Shown here: positions 13,448 through 24,400 of the stretch, piece by piece | How positions within the stretch are numbered: position 1 is the first letter of the stretch | Layout of the letters: every line of letters begins with the position of its first letter | From: Gonium pectorale | Lineage: Eukaryota > Chlorophyta > Chlorophyceae > Chlamydomonadales > Volvocaceae | Length of the DNA: 64,000 nt | Assembly: GCA_001584585.1 (NCBI GenBank) | Contig: LSYV01000054.1 | Location: forward strand, 53,832 to 117,831 | Reading direction: 5' to 3' | The notes under the pieces: generated by a model | What the model saw: the letters and a program-made list of their open reading frames with translations, nothing else | What the model was told of the DNA's origin: nothing | The model's database searches: none | Translations under genes and position numbers: made by a program

Positions 13448-14650
13448 CTACAAAAGAGGGATACGCGGTCATTTGTCGCTGTGCGCGTCACAAATCCCGA
13501 CAGATGCGTATCCTCAGGCCCCCAGAACACGCACCCCTGAATCACTGCGCAGCGAGGGGGGCGGGAGCCGGATGACGACAGGATTGCGAGAGCGCCACAT
13601 AGCTGCCACCCGAGATAGGTAGGCCCCCGTATATCGGGGCCCCCTGCATGGCGAAAGCACGGTCAAGCAAGCTGCGTGACCATGTCCAACCGTGAGCCGA
13701 GGCAAGCAAGCGCCACAACGCACCCGCTGACCGCTGCAGAGCCGATCATTGGTTGTCGAGGGCTGAACATGTATGCTGCATCCAAGGGGCGAATCCGTCG
13801 CTTAACGCTGCTTTGCAGGGGGTACAGGCAGCGCCATCATCGCCGAGCAGCGCAGCAGGTCACACCGTCTAGGAAGGGCCCGTCCAATTGCGCTATGGCT
13901 CTGGCTCGGCCCTGCCACATGCTGCTCAGCGGCAACACCGCTCTAGCATTTTCTGTGTTGCGCTAGCGAGGGGGTAGCTCGGGGCGAGGTTGTACCTAGG
14001 CCCCTCAGAGGCGCCCCGACAATGCACTCAAGTCATCGAGTAAGCAGATTAGCAAGCAGGTACGCTGAGCTGTGCGGCAAGTTCAAGTGTTCAAACGGCG
14101 TTCAAGCGCTAGCTGAAGAGGCTTATTCCACGTATATCGCTGCGCGCCGCACTCGCCCCTGGCCTGAGGCGTTGAGGCGCAGCTGGCCGGATCGTACAGT
14201 TTTGAAATTACGGCTGCCGGCTCGTCCCTCTAGAGTACCTGCGAGACCGCACGAAGCAGACTTTTACTTAATCTTCAGAGTATTGGGACCTGGATCCCGC
14301 ACTTCCGCTTGCAAACAACACAACTTCTGCATCTCTGCGACGTTGGCCAAGTTTTGCTTACAGCTTACAGTAGTGTCATGGAATGATGTGTTTCCAATGC
14401 TCTCAGCCTTGCGAGCAATGCGGTGGCGACGGGCCCATGGGCCGAACACCGACTGCTCCGCTTGTGCTTACCAATTTAGACGATGGTTCCATAACGATCA
14501 CAGCAAGGACGATACCTTGAACACAATCCACGAAACCCGTTGGAAGATGGCTGCGGTTCAGGCTTTTGCCGATTCCCACAGAATGTGGGCGACGTGGGTC
14601 ACACACAGGTCTCCTCTGATCTCACACCGAGCTTCATTTCATCAAGTCAA
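13448..14650 (-). other. Probable further 5' exons of gene A, not resolved
   Basis: The first exon I can place for gene A (13447-13387) has an acceptor and no ATG, so coding must begin upstream. Two stretches look coding on the minus strand: about 13,950-13,877 (an Ala/Leu-rich segment reading ...RARAIAQLDGPFLDG, followed by gt) and about 14,600-14,472 (ending ...VIVMEPSSKL at a strong GTAAGC donor). I could not link them with consistent phase or find the start codon. Plus-strand frames here look random. Confidence 0.35.
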
Positions 14651-15498
14651 ATAAGTCTGGCTGCCAGCACTGCGGCATGTTGTGCCTGTTGACGATTGGA
14701 AACTGCCTCCGTACTGTACATATTCCGCCTCCAGTGTTATAATTTGTAAACTAGAACGGCAACAACGCCATTCACAACCTCTCAGAGCAGCGCCAGCAAT
14801 GCAGAGCCGGGACGCCCCTACCTGCTCCTACCTGCACCCTGAAGCGGAGCTCTCCGGTGCCTGAAATCAATGCAACAAAATACCGCCTCTTTCCTCCGGT
14901 TCACCAGCATATGTTTCCATCGGCATTCCGTTCTGGCATGCCTTAAGACAGCAGTTCCCCTTCGTCGTCGCGAATCACATCACACGTTCACCTCTCAGTG
15001 TGCACGCGCGGTCATCTCCCACGTCAACTCCAGACGGCGAGCTCCATGCACTTGTGCAGTCGACTGCAGTCGAGAGCCCTTCGCCCTCCTCCAACCAATC
15101 CTGTCACGTTCCGACGTCTGTTGCAGGAAAAACTTATCCTTCGCAAGGTAGCAATGGCCATGATACCATGTCTAACGAATAAAGCCCCAATGCCCATAAT
15201 CGGAGTCCAAGTAGCTCATGTATGGAGCCGGTGTACAAGACGTGAGCAGTCGCATAGCAGCGCATGAGCCATTTGGGCCGTTGGGACCGACCTAGGCGCT
15301 GTACGATGTACCTCCGCCATTCAGAGCATTCTATGTGTGACGATCCTGCTCCAACCTAATCCGTGCCCAACTTCCTCCACACCATATCGACCTGCAGGAG
15401 CCTGCCTAGACCTCCAGCAAATAGCCAACTGATGCGCTGGACCATGCCATGTGCATCGGACATGCCACTCCCCGCATCTTGCTACATGACTGACATGC
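14651..15498. other. Intergenic, no gene seen
   Basis: This lies between the 3' end of giant gene B (stop at 15499) and the presumed 5' end of gene A. It should hold the B 3' UTR and the A promoter. Only short frames without motifs are present, and I could not single out a TATA-like box or a convincing poly(A) signal. Confidence 0.4.
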
Positions 15499-18400
15499 CT
15501 ACGCCTTGCCGCTCAGCCTCCGGCTCAACTTCTTGTACAATTTCTCAAGCGCATTCCCCTTGGACACCGGCACCAAGTGCTCGGCGCCACCCGCACCTCC
15601 AGCGTTCTCCAATCCTTCCCCAGCCACAGACACACCCGTCCTGCTCGCGTCCGAGCCCCCAACTGACAGCCGCTGTCCCACTTCGCTCCCACCACAGCTG
15701 CGCGACCCGTCCTCGATCCGCGAAGAGTATGTTCGTGCCGGATACACCTGGCCCTCGGCGGCCGGCAAGGGGGCCTGGGTCCCTGCCGTCGGTCCCGTAT
15801 GCCCGTGGCTCCGGCGCTGCAGACGTCCATGGGCCTCGCCCTCACCATCGCCTACACGCTGCTCCTCACAGCCCGCAAAAACCGGGTTGGTGAACAAGCG
15901 CATCTCGGTCGCGGACGTGGAGCGGCCCAAAGCGGCCGACGTCGCGGCGGGCTCTGCCACTCGGGCGTCGCCGCCGTCCTGTGACAGCGCCGCCAGGCCC
16001 CCGCGGGGCGACCGGCCATCCCGCAAGCCGAGCGCCGGGGCGCTGGATACGATGCCTGCGAGTAAGGAGAAGGGTATGACGCACGTGTGGGCTTCCGTAC
16101 AGTAAGGAACAGGAACACGTGAGGCCATGCGGCACACTCGGCACGATGAAAACGTGAGATGACAAACGCGGTGTAAAAAAGAATGGCACGGTGTAAGCAC
16201 GATTACAACGGAGCTTGTATATTGCGAGCAAGCAGGCATACGACTTGAATGTACTCCAGATCCTGCCCCACAAGCAGACTGACATGCTGCTCGGACTTAT
16301 AGTGTATGTAATTGGGAATTATGTCTAGTCCCTGACTCCCGGGCGGGAAAGAGGCTGGCAGGCAACGGCAGGAAACATAAGCCCGGGTATGCATGCGTTC
16401 CATGTTGCACGTCAATTTGGCACCTGCCCACCTGCGAGGCCGGCTGGAGAGCGGCTGTCCCGACCACCGGGACATAGCTCAGAAAGAGTGTCGCGGTCGC
16501 TGTCACATCCGCTGTCGGCGCTGCGGCAAGCCTGCACGGCGCCCCCGGGGCCTGCAGCCTCCGATGGGAGGGCGGCGGCGCCGCCGGCGCCGTCTCTGCT
16601 GGCGGAGTATCGCCTGCCGTCGATGGTGCCTTCGCCGCCAGCACCGTCGTCGCTCGCCTGCCCGCAGCGCCACCGCGCGCCGACAGGCGCGTCATGACCC
16701 GCCGGCGTGGCAATGTGCGGCGCCGCCGGCGGCGCGGCCGCTGCGCCCCGCTTCGGCGTCAGCGCGTCGGCGCTATGGGTGCCAGCGGCCGCGCTGCCGT
16801 TGCTGGCAGCAGCCAAATCGTTACGCTCTACCGCGACAGCTAGAGCACCCGCTCCCACGGCCGCCTCGACTGCTTGAGGATCCCATGCGGCTCGGAGATC
16901 ACGCTCGAGCTCCTCCAGGCGCTGCAGGAGGCCCTCCGGCACAGGGTCATGGGAACCGCGTGCCGGCACGCCCCGATCCGTCAAGTAGGGCCCCCCTGCC
17001 GAGTGCTCCGCCGCCAGGGGCCCTGCCGCTATGGAGGCCCGCAGCTTATGCAGGCCGCGCCTAAGCTCTTCCAACGCCTCGCGTGTGGAGCCGTCACCAG
17101 CACCGCCGCCGCTGCCGGCGCCAGGCTCCACTGGATCCGCACAGGCTGCCGCTGCCGGCAGGTCAGCGGCCAACCCGCAGGGGCCCTGTACCAGCTCCGC
17201 TGCCGGAGGCGCAACCGGCACGCGAGCCACCGCTGCGGCGCCTCCGCACAGCGCCGGCGCGGCCCCCGCGGTCCGCTGCGAGGCGTCCACTCCCCAGCGG
17301 CTGCACGCCAGCTGCATCTGGCTCACAGCCCAGGCGCGCCAGGCGCCGCGGCTCTGTAACAGCGCCAGCTGGTGGACGTCCACTGCGGGAAGCAGGACGA
17401 GCGGGTGCGCCAGGTGCATGACGGCGAGAGGGCCGCTGTCAGGAGCGGTTCCGGGCGTGCAAGAGGAGGCAGCGGCGGTCGCGACGACTCGCAGCCTGTC
17501 GTTGGACGTCTGCGAGGGTGAGTCGGGCTCGGGCTGGCCCCAAAGGCCGTGATGCGCCTGCGGCGCCGGCTGGGACGGCCAAGCCTGCGCGGCGGTGATG
17601 GGCTCAGCTGGGGCCTGCGGGGCCGGCTGAGGGGCCTGCGGCCGTGCCAGTAGCTCGTCGCCACGGTGCTGCAGTGCAAAGAGGTCAACGGCGCTCGCCG
17701 AGCGGCCAATGGCGGCCGCCATGCCAGGCGACAGCGCCGCCAGGGCCAGCCGGCGGTGAGCGGAGCCTCCCTCTCCCTGCGGCGCTGCGCCGCCAGAGTC
17801 TGTAAGGGCGCCCGAGGTGTGGCTGCAGTACATCCCACCGTGGTGGGATGAAGGGCCAGCAGCCGTTGGCTCAAGCCACGTGCGCACATTGGGATGCGCG
17901 TGCGCTTCACCTGACACGGCGATCGCGGCGGCAGCGGCGTCCGCCCGCAGGCTCTGGAGCTCTGCCTGGGCAGTAGCGTGGGCCGCCTGTGCCTCCGCAA
18001 GCTGCATCCGAAGCCCAGCCGCCTCGGCCCCAAGCGCCGCGACGCCAGCTGCCGCCGCCTCAGCGGCCTCGGCGGCGTTTGCCCGCTCGGCGGTCGCTGC
18101 CTCGGCCGCATGCGCCATCTCCGCGGCCGCTGCCTTGGCGGCCTCGAGCTCCTCCCGGAGCGAGACGTTCTGGTGCCACAGCCGCTCGTCGCGGCGGCGC
18201 ACGTGGCCCACCTCCGCCGCCAGCTCCCCATGCGCCGCGCGCAGCGCCTCCGCCTCCCCGCTGACCCGCCCGTGGGCAGCCAGCAGCAGGGACAGGCGCG
18301 CGCGGACGCCGGCCGTCGCGTCGCACTCGGCCGCCAGCTCGCGCCGGTGCGCTTCCCGCTCCACGGAGCGCAAGGCTGCAGCCGCGACGGCCCGAGCGGC

Positions 18401-21400
18401 GTGCGCCGCACATTCGTCCCGCAGCGCTGCGCACTCCCGGATCAGCGCATGCAGTGCCTCCGGCGCCGTGGCCGCTTGTGACGGGAGCGCCGCGGCTATG
18501 CGCCCAAGCTCGGGCGCCGCTGCCGCTGCCGGCCGCACCTCCTCCGAGGAGCCCCCAGAGGCCAACCCCGCGTACGCTGCGTTGGTAAACCAGGTGGGGG
18601 TCTGCGGCACAGGCGCCGGTGCAGCGGCGGCGGCAGCGCCAGCGGCATGGGTCGACACGGCATTTTGCCGGGGCGACTCGAGAGGAGAGTCGGATGACGA
18701 CTGCCACGGCCACGCAGCTGAGTCCTGCGCGGCAGCCGCATAGCCGGCGGCCGGGGTTGCGCTGGCTTCGGGGCCCCAAACGACTGTGGTGACGTTGAAG
18801 CTGGCAGCTGGTCGCGGTGGCGTTTCGGCCTCCGCCACTGCGCACGGGTCCCGCTTGGCAACAGGGCTGGCAGGCGGCAGGCTGGCTTCGGGTGCCCACA
18901 CCACTGTGGTGATGTTGAAACCCGCAGCTGAAGCTGTTTGCGGCGACTCTCCTGGCTCCGCCTCCGCCGCCGTTGCGCAAGGCTCCCGCACAGCGAATGC
19001 GCTGCTCGAAGTCAGGCCGGCGCTGTCCTCTGGGCTCCGCACCACAGTGATGGTATTGAAACCAGCAGTTGATGGCACCGCGTCCCGCGTCGCTGCTGCT
19101 GCCGCCTCCGCCTCCGCTGCCACCGGCAAGCAGGGCTGCTCCAGCGGGGGCCACTCCGGAGCCCTGAAGGGCGAAGGGCCCGGCAGCCCCGCCGCAGGCG
19201 CGTGCGCGGGAGCGGCCGCGTTTGCCCGCTCCACAGACCGCAGTATGCGCTGGGTCAGGACCCTGGCGGCGGCAGCCGACCGCTCCTCCTCCAGGGCCGC
19301 CCACAGACCCGCCAGCTGCACCGCGAGGCCGCCCCGGTCCGCCCGGGCAACTGTCATCTGCGTTGACAGCTCTGCCCTACTTGCCTGCACAGCGGCAAGC
19401 TGCAGCCGCAGCGACTCCGCCTCCGCTCGGGCGCTGGCCAGCCGCTCCGCGAGCTCCCGGCGCTCGTCATCTGCAGACGCTGCCTGCGCGGCCACCCGCG
19501 CAGCGGCCGCTTCGGCAGTCCGCAGTGCGTCCTGCAGTGCGGCCTGCTCAGTGTCCGCGGCCTCAAGCTGCGACTGCAGGCCGCGGGCCGACGACTCGGC
19601 TGCGGACTTGAGCTCCTCGGCACGTGCGCGTGCGAGCTCGGAGCACTCCAGCCGCTCCTGCAGCTGGCCGTGCGCCGCTGCAGCCGCCGTGGCCTCGCTG
19701 CGCAGCTGCGCCACCACCACGCCCCCGTCCTCCAGCTGCCTGCGCAGCTGCGCGCGATCCGCCCTGGCGGCCTCCAGCTGCCCTTGCAGCGCCTCGCGAG
19801 CTGCTTCGGCTGTGGTCAGCTGCCCCTGCAGCTCGGCCCGGGCCGCCATGGCGGCATCGAGCTGCCTCTGCAGCTCAGCGCCGGCCCCGGCAATGTCGTC
19901 CAGCATGCTCCGCAGCTCGACGCGGTCCAACCTAGCGGCGTCACGCTGCCTCTGCAGCTCGTCACGGGCCTCCACGGAGGCGTCGAGTTGCCTCCGCAGC
20001 TCATCGCAGGCCGCTGTGGCGTCATCCAGCTGCCTCCGCAGCTCGACCCGGTCCCACCTAGCTGCGTCGCGCTGCCGCTGCATCTCCGCACAGGCGGCGC
20101 CGGTGCTGTCCAGCTGCTTTTGCAGCTCGGCTTGCGCCGCTGTAGCCGCCTCAAGCCGCCCATGCAGGTCGGCTCCGACGGCCTCGGCAGCCGCGAGCTG
20201 CGCCTGCAGCTTACTGCAGGCGCCTTCGGAGTAGGCCAGCCGCTGCTGCAGCTGCTCATTTGCGAGGAGCGCAACGGATAGCTGCGCCGCTGCTGCCCGG
20301 CCAGCCGCCTCGTGGCTCAAGTGGAAGATTTCCAGCCCGGTACCCAGGTCGGCGGTCCTTATGGCCAGCTGGGTCCGGGCCTCCGACAGCGCCGCGGCCT
20401 CCTTGCCGGCGGCTCTGGCGACGGACTGCGCAGCTTCCAGCTGCCCATGCAGATCCTGCCGCTCCGCGTCGCCGGCGGCCTGTCCCGTGGAGACGTCCTC
20501 CCCGGCAGCCCTGGCGGCGCGCTCGGCGGCGTCCAGCTGTGCTCGCAGCTGATTGCACTCCGCGTCGGCGGCGGCCTGCCGCGCAGCGAGCGCCTCGCAG
20601 GCGGTGCGGGCAACGGCGGCATGCTCGAGAACCTCACATCGCAGGGCGCCCTCCCTGGCCTCCTGCTCCCGCAGCCCCTCGAGTGCGGCCTCCAGACCCC
20701 GAGCCAGCTGCTGCTCACGCCCCGAGCTAATGTTGTCCATCGCAGCCATCTGACACCGCAGCTGTAGCGCCGCCTCCAACGCCGCATCGCGCTGCTCTGC
20801 AGCCGCTGTGGCGGTTGTCGCTGCCTGCGCCAGCTCGTCCCGGGCCGCACAGAGCTCCCGCGCTGCCGCTCCCCGCTCCAGCCGCCGGAACACCCTCGCC
20901 ACCAGCGCGCCCGCCGCCGCCGTAGCCTCGCGCCGGCTTGCCGCCTGGCGGGCCTCCGCCTCTGCCGCTTCCGCCTCTGCGGCGGTCCTGCTCAGCACCG
21001 CTTGGAAGATGCGCGCGCATAGGCCGCTTACGTGCAGCCGTGCGGACTGCACCTCGAGCGCCGCCCGGGCAGCACGATGAGCCTCCCGCTCAGCTGCGCG
21101 GGCGCCCTGCTGGAGCTGTACCTCGTGGGCGGTGCGCCCCCGAGCCTGGCCCAGGCGCTCATACATGTCCGTCACAGTCAGCCGCAGCCGCCGACACTCG
21201 GCCGCCTGCTGCCGGATGAGCTCCTCCGCCTGCTCCTGTGCCAGCGCCGCCGCGGCGCGCTCCGCGCCGCGCAGCGCCCTTGCGCACACCGCCCGCGCGG
21301 CCGCCCGGGCCTCGCAGTCGCGCCGCTCAGTCAGCGCCGCCTCTGCCGCGGCGAGGCGCACGGTGCCAAAGATGCGGACGCACAGGCAGCGGACCGCCAG

Positions 21401-24400
21401 GCTCGCCACCTTTGCCTCCAGGGCCGACCGGGCCGCGTGTTCCGCCACATCACGGGCGGCAGCCCGCTCCGCGTGCAGTTGCGCGTCGGCAGCACTGCGT
21501 GCCTTTGCCTGGCTCAGGCGCTCGTACAGGTCCGTGACGTGGAGCCGCAGCCGCGACGACTCCGCTTCGTGCTGGCTGGCCTCGGCGACAATCCGACTAA
21601 GCACCTCCGCGGCCGCAGCACGCTCTACGCGGCGCAGCACACGACTGCAGACGGCCCCGGCTGCTGCCTCCGCCAGGGCGTGCGAGACAGCTCCGGTGGC
21701 GGCGGCCGCCACTGCAGCGTCGGCGGCGCTCCGGACGGCGGTGAAGATCCTGCAGCACGCGACGCGCACGGTCTGCCGCGTCACCTCCGCCTCCAGCGCC
21801 GCGCGCAAGGCCCGATGCGCAGCCCTCTCCGCTATCAGTGCCTCCCGATGACGTGCCCCCTCCACCGCGACGCGCAAGCGGGACTGCCCCGCGCGTTCGT
21901 GGAGGTCAGCCACCTGCAGCTGAAGGCGCCGCGCCTCGGCCAGGGAGGCCTGGAGCTCCGACCTCGCCGCCGCGCCCTCCACACGCCGCAGCGCCCGGGA
22001 GCACACAGCGCTGGCGGCCGCAGAGGCAGCGCACTGCTGCGCCTGGGCGAGGGCTGCAGATGCCGCGAGGGTAGCGGTGGCAGCACCTGCCGTGGCAGCC
22101 GCCGCCTCCTCCTGACGTTGCACCGACGCGAAGGCGCGCACGCAGATGCAGCGAGCTGCAAGCCGCGCAACCTGCGCCTCCAGGCTGGCCAGGGCGGTGC
22201 GCTGCGCCCTCTGGTCTGCATAGCGCGCCTGCGCAAACCGCTGTGCCTCGTCTCGGGCCTTGGCCCGCGCCTGACCCAACCGCTCGCACAAGTCCGTCGC
22301 GAGGAGCTCCTGCCGCCGAGCCGCCTCCGTCAGGGCGTGCTGAGACGCTACCGCCGCGCCGCGCTCGACCCGCAGCAGCGCCCTGGCGCAGACTGCCTGT
22401 GCGGCGGCCGTTGCCTCGCAGCCGTGGGCCGCCGAAAGCACAGCGGCCGCCGCTCGCTCTGAAGCCGCCAGCCGCACCGCGCCAAAGGCGCGGGCGGTAA
22501 TCCCCTTGGCTGCAAGGCGGGCGACCTGTGCTTCGAGGTCAGCTTGCATCCGGCAGCGGACCGCCCGCTCCGCCACAAGGGAGGCCTCGTGGCAACGGCG
22601 CTCTTGTGCAGACCGACAGCGCGCCTGTCCAAGCCGCTCGTACAGATCGGTGACCTGCAATTGCAACCGCCGGTTGTTGGCGGTGGCGGCCTCGAGCTCG
22701 CCGGTGAGCGCACCGCGCTCCACCCTTCGAAGCGCTTTGGAGCAGAGCGCGCTGGCTGTGAACTCCTCGGCATAGCACTGCGCGCGCTGGAGCGCGGCCC
22801 TGGCGCCCTCGGCAGCCTCGGCGGCCGCCGCCAGCCGGACCGCGCCGAAGACGCGGGCGGAGAGGCACCGGGCGGCCCACCGGGCGATGTGCGCCTCGAG
22901 GGCGGCCCTAGCCGCGCGGTGGACCGAGCGCTCGGCGGCCCGGGCCTCCCCGTGGCGATGGCCCTCGACCGCAGCCCGGGAGCGGTGCTGCCCCAGCCGC
23001 TCGCCCAGGTCCGCAACCTGCTGCTGCAGCCGCTGCAGTGCGGCTCGCGACGAGCGCAGCTCCTCGGCCGCGGCCGCGGCCTCGACCCGGCGCATCGCCC
23101 TGGCGCAGACAGCGCCGGCTGACGCCTCGGTCACGACGCGGCGCGCCTCCGCCAGCGCCGCGCACGCCTCAGCAGCGGCCTCGGCGGCGGCCCTGGCCCG
23201 TAACCCCGCGAACACGCGGGCGCAGAGGCAGCGCGCCGCCCAGGCGGCGGCCTCCTCGGCCAGCGTCTGCCTGGCGCCCTGCCCAGCTGCCACCTGCGCC
23301 GCGAGCTCCGCCGCGTGCCGCGGTCCCCCGCCGATGCACGCGAGCGGTACTGCCCCAGGCGCTCCTGCAGGTCCTCCACCTGCAGCCGGAGGCGCTCAGC
23401 GTCGCCGGTGGACTGGGCGGCGCGCAGCTCAGCGTCCTCGGCGGCGGCGCCGGCTGCTGCAGCGGCCGCGATGGCGTCCTGCAGGGCCCGCTCCAGCGCC
23501 GCGGCGCAGGCGCTGCGCCGCTGCTCCGCCTCATCCAGCCCGGCAAGCGCCTCACCAAGCAGGGCACCGTGCGAGGCGAGCAGCTCCTCCCGCTCTCGCC
23601 TCTGTCGCCGCCCCTCCTGCCCTTCACTCCCCTCCATTCTGTCCTCGCCCACTCGCTGCTTGCGGGCGCCCTGCTCCTCGCCCGCTCCGGCATTCCCTCG
23701 CTGCACTCGGAGGAGCTCCCCCCGCGCCGCTTCGAGCTCCCGCCGCAGCTCCGCTGCCTCCGCCTCCAGCGCCGCCTGCCGCTCACCCGCTTCTAGCAGC
23801 TCGCTCTGCAGGGTGCTGTGGGTGGCGCCGAGGCTGGCCAGCTCGCTGCTCAGCCGGGCCACCTGGCCGCCCAGGCTGGTGCCGCTGGCCATCAGGCTCG
23901 TCACTTGCGCCTGGCGCTGCTCCAGGTCCAAGGCAAGGCCCTCGTTGGCCGCGGCGAGCGCCGCTGCCTGCGCGTGCGCAGCCGCCAGGGCAGCGCGCAA
24001 CGGCTCGACAGCCGCCGACGCGTCGGCGCCGCCGCCGGAGCTGCGGAGCTGCGCGGTGCGCTCCGCGCGCTCCGCGCGAGCACGCCAGTGGGCGGCATCC
24101 GAACGCTGCTGGTCCAGCTGCTCGCGCAGCGACCGCGCGGCCTCAAGGAGGCAGGAGTAGGAGGAGGGAGGCACGCGCTGGTGGTGGTGGGCTGTGCCGT
24201 TGGCGGCGCCGGCGGGAGGCGGGCGGGCAGACGATGGCGTGCCGCAGGAGCCGACATCCATGACCAGCAGCGGCGACAAAAGCTCCTCCTGGATCGAACA
24301 GGGCAAGGGCCCCAGCTTGGAGTGGCAGCAGGCAAGGAGATCAGCAATACACCCACACAGTATGCTCTGCCAACATGGCCAGCATTTCGGGCAGGCCGTA

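Noticed and set aside
16412..23293. A self-contained 2293-residue gene starting at 23293
   Set aside because: The apparent start is GTG in the middle of a repeat unit. The repeat pattern continues upstream in another frame after a one-base break, so this is part of one larger exon.
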